Below, piece by piece: positions 7,851 to 16,130 of a stretch of 64,000 nucleotides of DNA. The first letter of the stretch is position 1. Every line of letters begins with the position of its first letter. The notes under the pieces were generated by a model. It had not been told where the DNA came from. It did not search any database and saw only the letters and a list, made by a program, of their open reading frames with translations. The DNA is from Thermoleophilia bacterium (GTDB lineage Bacteria; Actinomycetota; Thermoleophilia; Miltoncostaeales; Miltoncostaeaceae), in assembly GCA_028285405.1 (NCBI GenBank), contig JANQPH010000046.1, positions 54,399 through 118,398 on the forward strand, read 5' to 3'. The translations under genes and the position numbers were made by a program.

Positions 7851-8813
7851 GTGTTGGCGTCGACGAAGAAAACTGAGGTGGGTGCGGCGCCGGACCCGGC
7901 CGCGAGCTTGCGGCGTCAGCGCGTGCGCTGGGGCGAGAAGCTCATCTTCGTGGTCTTGGTGCTCTGCGCGCTGGTCTCGGTCGTCACCACGATCGGGATC
8001 GTGGTCGCGCTCGTCTCGCCGACCATCGACTTCTTCCAGCAGGTCCCCATCTGGCGCTTCTTCTCGACCGAGGAGTGGGCGCCCACGTTCGAGCCCGCGA
8101 TGTTCGGCGTCTGGCCGGTCGTCGTCGGGACGTTCAACGTCACCTTCTGGGCACTGGTCATCGCCGTGCCCTGTGGCCTCGGCGCGGCCATCTTCATGAG
8201 CGAGTACGCGAGCGAGCGGGTGCGCAAGGTGGTCAAGCCGACGCTCGAGGTCCTCGAGGGGATCCCGACGGTCGCCTACGGCTTCTTCGCGCTGACGTTC
8301 GTGACCCCGCTGCTGCGCGACAACTGGCCGAGCTTCCTCGGTGAGCCGCCCGGCATCTTCAGCGCCGGCTCGGCGGGCATCGTGCTCGGGATCATGATCA
8401 TCCCCACCGTGGCGTCGATCGCCGAGGACGCCATGCACTCGGTGCCCAACAGCCTGCGCCAGGGTGCGTACGCCCTCGGCAGCACCAAGCGCCAGGTCGC
8501 GCTCAAGGTGGTGGTGCCCGCGGCGCTGTCGGGCATCGTCGCCGCGTTCGTCCTCGGGATCTCGAGGGCGGTCGGCGAGACCATGGTCGTCCTGCTCGCC
8601 GCCGGGAACACGCCCAACCTCACGATCAGCCCGGTCGAGTCGATTCAGACGATGACCGCGTTCATCGCGAACACCGCAACCGGCGACATCGGGGTCGGGA
8701 CCCTCAAGTACAACACCATCTTCGCGGTCGGATCGCTGCTCTTCATCATCACGTTCACGATGAACTACTTCGCGGCGCGGGTCGTCCGCAGGTACCGCGA
8801 GGCCTACGACTGA
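7851..8813 (+). CDS. pstC: Phosphate ABC transporter permease PstC
   Basis: About 320 residues with six predicted membrane helices. The first (FVVLVLCALVSVVTTIGIVV) is followed by a periplasmic loop. The BPD-transporter core then contains the cytoplasmic EAA loop: LRQGAYALGSTKRQVALKVV. The start is GTG 7851 or TTG 7854; a GGAGG at 7842-7846 supports this region, and the further upstream GTG 7791 would include a hairpin. It forms the channel with PstA. Its stop overlaps the pstA start by one base. Confidence 0.93.
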   Translation: MLASTKKTEVGAAPDPAASLRRQRVRWGEKLIFVVLVLCALVSVVTTIGIVVALVSPTIDFFQQVPIWRFFSTEEWAPTFEPAMFGVWPVVVGTFNVTFWALVIAVPCGLGAAIFMSEYASERVRKVVKPTLEVLEGIPTVAYGFFALTFVTPLLRDNWPSFLGEPPGIFSAGSAGIVLGIMIIPTVASIAEDAMHSVPNSLRQGAYALGSTKRQVALKVVVPAALSGIVAAFVLGISRAVGETMVVLLAAGNTPNLTISPVESIQTMTAFIANTATGDIGVGTLKYNTIFAVGSLLFIITFTMNYFAARVVRRYREAYD

Positions 8814-9754
8814 TGGGCACGCTCCGACGCTCTCAGCAGGGAACGGTCGACGCGGCGGGTGCCGCGGTACGCCAGGGCCTCACCGGCGACGGCTCCCGCG
8901 TCGAGCCGATCAAGGGCTACATCTTCGTCGGGTTCCTCGTCCTCAGCATCGTGCTTGGCATCGCGATGCTGCTGACGCTGGTGGTCGACTCGATCATCGA
9001 GGGCGCGCCGTTCCTGCGATGGAACCCGCTCGTCACCGGGGTGCCCTCGAGCATCCCGAGCGAGGCCGGGCTCTGGGTGGCGATCGTCGGGACCTTCTGG
9101 GTCATCGGCCTCATGATCATCACCGTCGTGCCCCTCGCGGTCGGCGCCGCGATCTACCTCGAGGAGTACGCCGACGGCGACCGCTGGTACAACCGCGCGA
9201 TCGAGCTCAACATCCAGAACCTGGCCGCGGTGCCGTCGATCGTCTTCGGGATCCTCGGCCTCGGCATGATCGTCCGGGGTGGGCTGAGCCTCGGCCCGGT
9301 CGTCTATGCCGGCTCGCTCACGCTGGCGCTGCTCGTGCTGCCGACGGTCATCCTCGCCTCGCGTGAGGCGCTGCGGGCGGTGCCGCCGTCCCACCGTCTC
9401 GGTGCGATGGCCCTCGGCTCGACCAAGTGGCAGGCCATCTGGAGGAACGTCCTCCCCGCGGCGATCCCGGGCATCGCGACCGGCTCGATCCTCGCGACGG
9501 CGCGCGCCATCGGGGAGACGGCGCCCCTGCTCCTGATCGGCGCGACGGTCTTCATCACCTTCACGCCCGAAGGTCCGCTGTCCGAGGGCTACACGACCCT
9601 GCCGGTGCAGATCTTCAGCTGGGCCACACGGCCCCAGGAGGAGTTCCGTACGCTGTCGGCGGCATCGATCGTTGTGCTCTTGGCGGTGCTCCTTATCATC
9701 AACGCGTTCGCTATCTGGATCCGCAACCACTACACCAAGAAGCAGCAGGCGTAG
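8813..9754 (+). CDS. pstA: Phosphate ABC transporter permease PstA
   Basis: A 313-residue six-helix permease starting at ATG 8813 within the pstC stop codon, so translation is coupled. Hydrophobic helices begin near residue 28 ([18 protein letters not shown]). Family motifs include [30 protein letters not shown] and the EAA-type loop [19 protein letters not shown]. It forms the inner-membrane channel with PstC and docks PstB. The length is normal for the family. Third gene of the pst operon. Confidence 0.94.
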   Translation: MGTLRRSQQGTVDAAGAAVRQGLTGDGSRVEPIKGYIFVGFLVLSIVLGIAMLLTLVVDSIIEGAPFLRWNPLVTGVPSSIPSEAGLWVAIVGTFWVIGLMIITVVPLAVGAAIYLEEYADGDRWYNRAIELNIQNLAAVPSIVFGILGLGMIVRGGLSLGPVVYAGSLTLALLVLPTVILASREALRAVPPSHRLGAMALGSTKWQAIWRNVLPAAIPGIATGSILATARAIGETAPLLLIGATVFITFTPEGPLSEGYTTLPVQIFSWATRPQEEFRTLSAASIVVLLAVLLIINAFAIWIRNHYTKKQQA

Positions 9755-9762
9755 GAGACGAC

Positions 9763-10653
9763 GTGGACGAGCAGCCCGACAAGACGAGCACCGCGGACCC
9801 GGCGGCCGAGCCGGCCGTCGCCCCGCCGCCGGCGCCGGCGCCCGAGCCGGTCGCCGCGCCAGGACCGGGGGCGCCGAGCGCCGAGGTGCTGAAGGCCGAG
9901 CAGCTGAGCGTCTACTACGGGCCGAAGCTGGCCGTCCAGGGCGTCGACATGACGATCCCGACGAACAACATCGTCGCGCTGATCGGCCCGTCGGGATGCG
10001 GCAAGAGCACGATCCTGCGTTGCTACAACCGCATGAACGACCTGGTCAAGACCGCCCGCATCGAGGGCAAGGTCCTCTACCACGGCGCGGATCTCTACTC
10101 GTCCCACGTCGACCCGGTCGAGGTGCGCAAGCACATCGGGATGGTCTTCCAGCAGCCCAACCCGTTCCCGAAGTCGATCTACGACAACATCGCGTTCGGC
10201 CCTCGCGTTCTGCGCATGAAGGTCGACATGGACGAGGTCGTCGAGCGCTGCCTCCACCAGGCCGCCCTCTGGGACGAGGTCAAGGATCGCCTCAAGCAGA
10301 GCGCGCTCGGCCTGTCGGGCGGGCAGCAGCAGCGCCTCTGCATCGCGCGGGCGCTCGCGACGTCGCCGGACGTGCTCCTGATGGACGAGCCCTGCTCCGC
10401 GCTGGACCCGGTCGCCACCGCGCGGATCGAGGACCTCATGCAGGAGCTCCGCAAGCTGTACACGATCGTGATCGTCACCCACAACATGCAGCAGGCCATC
10501 CGCGTCGCGGACCGGACGGCGTTCTTCACCGTCGAGGTGCCGAGCGACGGCGATCGGTACGGCGTGCTCGCCGAGTTCGGCGACACCGACCAGGTCTTCA
10601 ACAACCCGATCGACGAGCGCACGAAGCGCTACGTGTCGGGCGAGTTCGGCTGA
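9763..10653 (+). CDS. pstB: Phosphate ABC transporter ATP-binding protein PstB, with Ala/Pro-rich N-terminal extension
   Basis: About 296 residues from GTG 9763. It energises phosphate import. Walker A is at residues 75-83 (GPSGCGKST), the signature is LSGGQQQR, Walker B is [13 protein letters not shown], and the switch His lies in VTHNMQQA. The ATPase proper begins near residue 42. The first ~40 residues are a low-complexity alanine/proline tract ([14 protein letters not shown]) absent from ordinary PstB proteins of about 250-260 residues. No good internal start removes it. The tract may be a flexible tether or simply tolerated sequence. Confidence 0.93.
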   Translation: MDEQPDKTSTADPAAEPAVAPPPAPAPEPVAAPGPGAPSAEVLKAEQLSVYYGPKLAVQGVDMTIPTNNIVALIGPSGCGKSTILRCYNRMNDLVKTARIEGKVLYHGADLYSSHVDPVEVRKHIGMVFQQPNPFPKSIYDNIAFGPRVLRMKVDMDEVVERCLHQAALWDEVKDRLKQSALGLSGGQQQRLCIARALATSPDVLLMDEPCSALDPVATARIEDLMQELRKLYTIVIVTHNMQQAIRVADRTAFFTVEVPSDGDRYGVLAEFGDTDQVFNNPIDERTKRYVSGEFG

Positions 10654-10668
10654 GCGGGGGCGCGCGCG

Positions 10669-10839
10669 ATGGAAACGGCAGTCGCACGAATCAAGGCGGT
10701 CCCAACGGTCGCCTACGTCGCCTACGGGCTGCTGGCCCTGCTGTTCCTGCTCGGGCTCTGGACCAGTGACCGTCCGATCATGGCCGTCGCGGTCCTCGGA
10801 GTCGGGGCTGTCTCCCTTGCGTGGTGGGTCAGCTCCTGA
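10669..10839 (+). CDS. Two-helix membrane microprotein, 56 aa
   Basis: Starts at ATG 10669, 15 bp after the pstB stop. It encodes a short cytoplasmic N-terminus, a first helix (VAYVAYGLLALLFLLGLW), a tight TSDRP turn, and a second helix (AVAVLGVGAVSLAWWV). It overlaps the next gene by 19 bp. Its place in the pst operon suggests a link to phosphate uptake or to the following lipoprotein, but no family is recognised. It is short enough to be missed by routine annotation. Confidence 0.6.
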   Translation: METAVARIKAVPTVAYVAYGLLALLFLLGLWTSDRPIMAVAVLGVGAVSLAWWVSS

Positions 10840-11399
10840 GGCGGGCAGCGGCGTTCGCGCTGCTGTGTGCGTTGCTGGTCGCGGTGGGGGCCGCATGTGG
10901 TGGCTCCGACGACGAGAGCGGCTCGTCCACGGCGCCGGCCGATCCTGCGACCACCACGGCGAGTTCGCCGTCGGACGGGGCGCTCGGGGTCGATGAGGCC
11001 GGAGCGATCTACCTGGGCCTCGTCGACAACAAGAACGAGGCCGTCGCGGCGGCGAGCCAGCGGTTCGAGGCGGCCCAGCTGGAGGGCGACCTGCCTGAGG
11101 CCGCCGCAGGGATGGGCGACATCGGTCGCGCGAACCGCGGGTTCATCGACGGCCTGACGGGTGAGGAGTGGCCCGACGCGGTCGCCGCCGACATCGCGAC
11201 CCTGATCGAGGCCGCCAGCGCCGAGGCCGAGGCCGCGGACGCCTACGCGCAGAGCATCCTCGCCTTCGACGAGGGGACGGCGACCGCCGCCGACACGACC
11301 GCGGTGGCGAACCGGCTCTTTGCCGCAACGGCGGCCACGCTCGATGCCGCGGGGCCGGTCAGGAGGGCTCTGGGGCTGCCGCCGGTGCCAGGGGGCTGA
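10821..11399 (+). CDS. Putative alanine-rich lipoprotein, 192 aa
   Basis: Starts at a GTG within the end of the upstream microprotein gene. The N-terminus is a signal peptide (LLRRAAAFALLCALLVAV) ending in a VGAAC lipobox, so about Cys26 would be lipidated. A Ser/Thr/Pro-rich linker follows, then an alanine- and glutamate-rich, probably all-helical domain (residues ~55-185). No enzymatic motif is visible. It is the last gene of the pst-linked cluster; a structured repeat begins 18 bp after its stop. An accessory role at the cell surface is inferred only. Confidence 0.6.
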   Translation: MVGQLLRRAAAFALLCALLVAVGAACGGSDDESGSSTAPADPATTTASSPSDGALGVDEAGAIYLGLVDNKNEAVAAASQRFEAAQLEGDLPEAAAGMGDIGRANRGFIDGLTGEEWPDAVAADIATLIEAASAEAEAADAYAQSILAFDEGTATAADTTAVANRLFAATAATLDAAGPVRRALGLPPVPGG

Positions 11400-11417
11400 G
11401 GCCGCCGGGCCGCCCGG

Positions 11418-11522
11418 GTTCGGCTCACACGGTGAACCGGACGGTCCGGGTCATCCGGACCCGGCTGCGTCCTCTCGCCGAACACCTGCGACCGACCGAT
11501 GCGAGGCATCGCTCGCTCTCGG
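11418..11522 (+). repeat. Dispersed structured repeat, copy A1
   Basis: First of two tandem ~105-bp units. Stem P1: CCGGGTC/GACCCGG (11446-11452 with 11458-11464, loop ATCCG). A conserved core GCGTCCTCTCGC follows. Stem P3: CGATGC/GCATCG (11497-11502 with 11506-11511, loop GAG). A GCCGA...TCGGC pairing (P2) encloses P3. The unit begins with GGTTC, paired to GAACC 10 bp later. The same architecture recurs at 11523, 36985, 60943 and 61047 with compensating base changes. Confidence 0.8.
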
Positions 11523-11637
11523 GATCGGCTCACAGTGAACCGGACGGTCCGGGTCTTCCGGACCCGGCATGCGTCCTCTCGCTGAACACCTGCGAGCAGC
11601 GGGCGCGAGGCGCCCACTCCTCTCGGGTTCAGCTCAA
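11523..11637 (+). repeat. Dispersed structured repeat, copy A2
   Basis: Second tandem unit. P1 is CCGGGTC/GACCCGG with loop TTCCG. P2 is GCTGAAC (11581-11587) pairing with GTTCAGC (about 11628-11634). P3 is GGGCGC/GCGCCC (11601-11606 with 11610-11615, loop GAG): entirely different bases from copy A1 but still perfectly paired. The unit ends 3 bp before the 3' end of tRNA-Leu, which lies on the other strand. Confidence 0.8.
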
Positions 11638-11640
11638 AGA

Positions 11641-11723
11641 TAGGGACGGAGGGAATCGAACCCCCACGGGCTTTCGCCCAGCGGATTTTGAGTCCGCCGC
11701 GTCTACCGTTCCGCCACGTCCCC
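11641..11723 (-). tRNA. tRNA-Leu (anticodon CAA)
   Basis: On the minus strand a cloverleaf can be drawn: acceptor GGGGACG pairs with CGTCCCT, the anticodon stem is GCGGA/TCCGC with loop CTCAAAA (anticodon CAA, reading UUG), and there is a long variable arm as in class II tRNAs. The T-arm has TTCGATT. The discriminator base is A. CCA is not encoded. The gene lies between the repeats and the malic enzyme gene; the latter is on the same strand, with its end 52 bp upstream of the tRNA 5' end. Confidence 0.93.
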
Positions 11724-11775
11724 CGGCGGCGAGTCTAGAGCGTCCCCCGCAGGAGCCTTGCTCGGCCAGGGGCGG

Positions 11776-13200
11776 TCAGCCGTGCGCGGGGGCGTGCCGG
11801 GCGACGCCTTCCGCGAGCGCCACCTCGACGACCTTCTTGGCGACCGCCGGGGCGACGGCCTCGTTGAAGACGCTCGGGATGATGTAGTCCGGCTCGAGCT
11901 CGTCGTCGGAGACGACCTCGGCGATGGCCTCGCCCGCGGCGACCTTCATGCCCTCGGTGATCTGGCGCGCGCGGCAGTCCAGCGCTCCGCGGAACACCCC
12001 CGGGAAGGCCAGCACGTTGTTGATCTGGTTCGGGTAGTCGGAGCGGCCGGTCGCCATGACCGCGACGTACGGGGCGGCCTCCTCGGGCATGATCTCGGGC
12101 ACCGGGTTGGCCATCGCGAAGACGATCGCGTCCTCACCCATGCGCTTGAGGAACTCGAGCGGGAGGGTGCCGGGCCCCGACAGCCCGAGGAAGAGCGTGG
12201 CGTCCTCGATCACGTCGCCGAGGGTCCCCTCGAGGCCTTCGGGATTGGTGTTCTCGGCGTACCACTCCTTCATGAAGTTCATGTTCTCGGTGCGGCCCTT
12301 GTAGATCGCTCCGCGCGTGTCGCACCCGATGATGTTCCGGACGCCGACGTCCATGAGGATCTTCGAGCAGGCGACGCCGGATGCGCCGATCCCGTTGACG
12401 ACGACCTTCAGGTCCTCCATCCGGTGCCCGGTGAGCTTGCAGGCGTTGATGAGCGCCGCCAGCGTCACGATCGCGGTCCCGTGCTGGTCGTCGTGGAAGA
12501 CCGGGATGTCCAGGGTCTCCTTGAGTCGGTCCTCGACCGCGAAGCACACGGGCGCGGCGATGTCCTCCAGGTTGATCCCGCCGAAGGCCGGCGCGATCGC
12601 CGTGATCGTCTCGATCAGCTCGTCCGGGTCGTGGGTGTCGAGGCAGATCGGGTAGCTGTCGACGTCGGCGAATCCCTTGAAGAGCATCGACTTGCCCTCC
12701 ATCACGGGCATGCCGGCGATGGCGCCGATGTCGCCGAGGCCGAGCACCGCGGTCCCGTCGGTGATCACCGCGACCATGTTGCGCTTCATCGTGAGCTCGA
12801 AGGCGAGGTCGGGGTTCCGCGCGATCGCCTGCGCCACGCGCGCGGCGCCTTGCGCTCCGGCCGTACCCAGGTCCTGGAGTGTGTCGAGCTCGACGCGCGG
12901 GTCCATCTCGATCTTGCCGCCCTCGTGGAGGCGGAACGTGCGGTCGAAGGTCTCGACGATCCTGGCGCCCTCGACGCCCTCCGCGGCGTCCAGCACCTCT
13001 TTGGCGTGCTCCTCGGTGCTCGCGTTGACGATCAGCTCGCGGAGCACCACCGCACGGCTCTCCTCCACGGTGTCGAGCGCGACGATGTCGCCGCCGACCT
13101 CGCCGATGGCCGTCGCGAGCCTGCCCACGAGATCCGGGCGGCCGGCATCCAGCTCGACCCTGATCATGACGCTGTGCTGCGCGCTCGGGGTGATTCCCAC
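11776..13200 (-). CDS. NAD(P)-dependent malic enzyme with N-terminal ACT domain
   Basis: About 474 residues from GTG 13200, which has AGAGGA six bases upstream. It decarboxylates malate to pyruvate. Residues ~12-85 form an ACT-like regulatory domain (MIRVELDAGRPDLVGRLA). The catalytic part has the malic N domain (TDGTAVLGLGDIGAIAGMPV with the substrate-binding KSMLFK), IPVFHDDQHGTAIV for the metal, and a Rossmann NAD domain (VVVNGIGASGVACSKIL). The ACT domain suggests amino-acid control (inference). It is monocistronic and divergent from polA, whose promoter lies within about 65 bp. Confidence 0.92.
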   Translation of the reverse strand: MGITPSAQHSVMIRVELDAGRPDLVGRLATAIGEVGGDIVALDTVEESRAVVLRELIVNASTEEHAKEVLDAAEGVEGARIVETFDRTFRLHEGGKIEMDPRVELDTLQDLGTAGAQGAARVAQAIARNPDLAFELTMKRNMVAVITDGTAVLGLGDIGAIAGMPVMEGKSMLFKGFADVDSYPICLDTHDPDELIETITAIAPAFGGINLEDIAAPVCFAVEDRLKETLDIPVFHDDQHGTAIVTLAALINACKLTGHRMEDLKVVVNGIGASGVACSKILMDVGVRNIIGCDTRGAIYKGRTENMNFMKEWYAENTNPEGLEGTLGDVIEDATLFLGLSGPGTLPLEFLKRMGEDAIVFAMANPVPEIMPEEAAPYVAVMATGRSDYPNQINNVLAFPGVFRGALDCRARQITEGMKVAAGEAIAEVVSDDELEPDYIIPSVFNEAVAPAVAKKVVEVALAEGVARHAPAHG

Positions 13201-13261
13201 GGCGATCCTCTCGACTCGAATCCGGCTCGGAACGATACCCGGCGGCGTGGGGGACCGCGGG

Positions 13262-13267
13262 TACACT
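13262..13267 (+). promoter_or_regulatory. Probable -10 box of polA
   Basis: TACACT matches the -10 consensus TANNNT and lies 12 bases before the GTG at 13280, giving a leader of only a few bases. It sits in the short divergent spacer with the malic enzyme gene. No convincing -35 is seen. Confidence 0.5.
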
Positions 13268-13279
13268 CGCGGTCGGTGG

Positions 13280-15901
13280 GTGAGCCAACGCGCACAGGCC
13301 GCTGAGGTGTCGGACGTCGCGGCGCCGGCGGATGTCGATCAGCTGCTCCTGATCGACGGCAACAGCCTCGCCTACCGGGCCTTCTTCGCCCTGCCCGAGT
13401 CAATCACGACCACGGCGGGCTTCCCGACCAACGCGCTGTACGGCCTGGCGGCGATGATGGTGAAGGTGCTGGGCGAGGAGCGCCCCGGCCGGGTCATCGT
13501 CGCGTGGGACGCGCCGGGCAAGGTGTTCCGGCACGAGCAGTACCCCGAGTACAAGGCGGGCAGGCGCGAGACCCCCGACCTGCTGCGCGAGCAGACCCGC
13601 TGGTTCCGGCCGCTCATGGAGGCCTTCGGCTTTCGGAACACCGAGCTGGCGGGCTTCGAGGCCGACGACGTGATCGGGACCCTGGCCCAGCGCGCTGCCG
13701 ACGCCGGCCACGAGGTGACCATCCTGACCGGGGACCGGGACAGCCTGCAGCTCGTCGACGGGCGCATCTCGGTGCTTGCGACCGGGCGCGGCGTGACCGA
13801 CACCACCAGGTACACACCGGAGCGCGTGCTGGAGCGCTACGGCGTCGGGCCGGAGCTGATGACGGACTTCCGGGGCCTCGTCGGCGACTCGAGCGACAAC
13901 CTCCCGGGGGTACCGGGCATCGGCGAGAAGGGTGCGGCGACGCTGCTGAAGCGCTACGGAACGCTCGAGTCGGTGCTGGAGCACGCGGACGAGCAGACCC
14001 CCAAGCGACGCGAGGCCCTGACCGAGCACGCGGACGACGCCCGGCTGTCGCGGGACCTCGCGGTGATCGACCGCCAGGTGCCCCTCGATCTCGATCCGAC
14101 CGACGACGGCGACGCCCCGCCGTTCGTCCTGGACGCGGACCGGCTGGCAGAGCTCAACAAGGTCTTCGACGAGCTGGAGTTCACCAGCCTGAAGCCCCGG
14201 CTCGGGGAGATCACGAGCGAGGCGCCGGCCGCCGAGCCCGATCAGCTGATGATCTCCGTTGCCCCGACGGCGGCGGCACGTGGTGGACTCGCGGAGGCGC
14301 TTGCGCCCGGCGCCGTCGCCCTTGCGGTCGCCGGTGAGCGCGCGGCACTCGCCGACTCGAGCGGCGAGGTGGTCACGGTCGCGCTGGACGAGCCCGGGCA
14401 GGCGGAATTGGTGGGCGTGCTCGGGGGGCGCACGGTGGCCTGCCACGACGTCAAGGGGTTGCCCGCGCAGATCCGGGCCGCGATCCTCGAACGCTGCCAC
14501 GACACGATGATCGCGGCATACCTGCTGGAGCCCCGTCGGCGCGGCCAGTATCAGCTCGACGCGCTGCTCGAGGCCGCGGGGATCGGCGTCGAGGGTGTCG
14601 GCGAGGGGGATCCGGCCCGGGATGCCGCCGGCGTTCGCGAGCTCGCCGCCCGGCAGGCGCCGGCCATCGAGGAGGAGGGCCTCGGTCCGCTGATGCGGGA
14701 CGTCGAGATCCCCGTCGCGGCCGTGCTGGCGAGGATGGAGCGGCTCGGCATCACCCTCGACGTCGCCCGACTGGGCGAGATCGCCGCCCGTGTGCGAGAC
14801 AACGCCGACGAGCTCCGCGACCGGATCTGGGAGCTCGCCGGGGGAGAGTTCGTGATCGAGTCGCCGAAGCAGCTCGGCCAGGTGCTGTTCGAGCGCCTCG
14901 AGCTGCCGACGTACCGGCGTGGCAAGACCGGCTGGTCGACGGATCGTCAGGTGCTGAAGCTCCTCGAGGACAAGCACCCGATCGTTCCGCTGATCGGCCG
15001 CTACCGGGAGCTGACCAAGCTCGACTCGACCTACCTGTCGGCGCTGCCCGAGCTCGTCGATCCCGAGGACGGTCGCCTGCACACGACGTTCAACCAGACG
15101 GTCGCCGAGACCGGCCGGCTGTCGTCGGAGAACCCCAACCTCCAGAACATCCCGATCCGCACTCCGCTGGGGCGGGAGATCCGCGACGCCTTCGTCGCCG
15201 CGGAGGGGCACGTGCTGGTCAGCTGCGACTACAGCCAGGTGGAGCTGCGGATCCTCGCCCACCTGTCCGGTGAGGCCGCGCTGCGCGACGCGTTCCAGCG
15301 CGGCGACGACATCCACCGCGCGACGGCCGCCGAGGTGTTCGGAATGGCGCCCGGGGACGTCGACAAGACCACCCGTGACCGGGCCAAGGCGGTGAACTTC
15401 GGGATCGTCTACGGGATCAGCGACTTCGGCCTCGGGGAGCAGCTCGGCATCCCAAGGGCGGACGCGGGCCGGTACATCGAGGCCTACCTGGAGCGCTACC
15501 CCCGGGTGCAGGCGTTCATCGACACGACGATCGCCAACGCGACGCAGGAGGGCCTCGTGACGACGGTCTTCGGGCGGCGCAGGCCGATCCCCGAGCTCGG
15601 CGGTCGCACGGTCCAGCAGCGCCAGCGCGGCGAGCGGCTGGCCGTGAACACGGTCATCCAGGGCTCGGCGGCCGACATCATGAAGGCGGCGATGGTCCAG
15701 GCCGACGCCGACCTGGAGGAGGCCGGCCTGTCGGCTCGGCTGGTGCTGCAGATCCACGACGAGCTACTCGTCGAGGCGCCCGAGCGTGAGGCCGCGCGCG
15801 CCGGGGAGATCGTCCGGGGGGCGATGGTCGGCGCGTTCGACCTCGACCCTCCGCTGGTGGTCGACGTGGGGCGCGGGCACACCTGGCTCGAGGCCAAGTA
15901 G
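13280..15901 (+). CDS. polA: DNA polymerase I
   Basis: About 873 residues from GTG 13280 (GTG 13307 is an alternative). It fills gaps and removes RNA primers. The 5'-nuclease domain (about residues 20-300) shows LLIDGNSLAYRAFFA, FEADDVIGTLA, TGDRDSLQL and GLVGDSSDNLPGVPGIGEKGA. The middle region is proofreading-like but lacks the acidic exonuclease residues (ALAVAGERA where DxE is expected), as in Taq and many actinobacterial enzymes. The polymerase domain has SCDYSQVELRILAHLSG, RDRAKAVNFGIVYGIS and LQIHDELLVEAP. The length is normal. It heads a run that continues into rpsA. Confidence 0.96.
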   Translation: MSQRAQAAEVSDVAAPADVDQLLLIDGNSLAYRAFFALPESITTTAGFPTNALYGLAAMMVKVLGEERPGRVIVAWDAPGKVFRHEQYPEYKAGRRETPDLLREQTRWFRPLMEAFGFRNTELAGFEADDVIGTLAQRAADAGHEVTILTGDRDSLQLVDGRISVLATGRGVTDTTRYTPERVLERYGVGPELMTDFRGLVGDSSDNLPGVPGIGEKGAATLLKRYGTLESVLEHADEQTPKRREALTEHADDARLSRDLAVIDRQVPLDLDPTDDGDAPPFVLDADRLAELNKVFDELEFTSLKPRLGEITSEAPAAEPDQLMISVAPTAAARGGLAEALAPGAVALAVAGERAALADSSGEVVTVALDEPGQAELVGVLGGRTVACHDVKGLPAQIRAAILERCHDTMIAAYLLEPRRRGQYQLDALLEAAGIGVEGVGEGDPARDAAGVRELAARQAPAIEEEGLGPLMRDVEIPVAAVLARMERLGITLDVARLGEIAARVRDNADELRDRIWELAGGEFVIESPKQLGQVLFERLELPTYRRGKTGWSTDRQVLKLLEDKHPIVPLIGRYRELTKLDSTYLSALPELVDPEDGRLHTTFNQTVAETGRLSSENPNLQNIPIRTPLGREIRDAFVAAEGHVLVSCDYSQVELRILAHLSGEAALRDAFQRGDDIHRATAAEVFGMAPGDVDKTTRDRAKAVNFGIVYGISDFGLGEQLGIPRADAGRYIEAYLERYPRVQAFIDTTIANATQEGLVTTVFGRRRPIPELGGRTVQQRQRGERLAVNTVIQGSAADIMKAAMVQADADLEEAGLSARLVLQIHDELLVEAPEREAARAGEIVRGAMVGAFDLDPPLVVDVGRGHTWLEAK

Positions 15902-15905
15902 GGAC

Positions 15906-16130
15906 ATGCCGAGCCCCGGTCAGGCCGAGCCGGACCACTACCGGGTGCTCGAGGTGCACCCGAGCGCCCGGGTCGAGGTGATCGAGGCGGCGTTCGTGGT
16001 CCTGCGGGAGCTGGCGCTGCGGGACGAGAGCCCCGCGGGCGCTCGCCGGCTGGTGGAGCTCAACCGCGCGCATGCCGTCCTGACCGATCCCGCTCGACGA
16101 GCGCTCCACGACGAGGCGCGCTCGGAGTGA
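15906..16130 (+). CDS. J-domain-like small protein lacking HPD
   Basis: A 74-residue protein starting at ATG 15906, 5 bp after polA. Residues 10-70 resemble a DnaJ J-domain: DHYRVLEVHPSARVEVIEAA followed by a helix and ending LNRAHAVLTDPARRALHDE, matching the conserved helix I and helix III/IV features. The loop that carries the essential HPD tripeptide in DnaJ reads LRELALRD instead, so it should not stimulate DnaK ATPase. It is probably a degenerate J-like adaptor. Its stop overlaps the next gene's GTG. Confidence 0.6.
   Translation: MPSPGQAEPDHYRVLEVHPSARVEVIEAAFVVLRELALRDESPAGARRLVELNRAHAVLTDPARRALHDEARSE

Noticed and set aside
12677..13279. In-frame 200-codon extension upstream of polA
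   Set aside because: Antisense to the malic enzyme gene; Ser/Arg-rich; a -10 box and family alignment place the polA start at about 13280.
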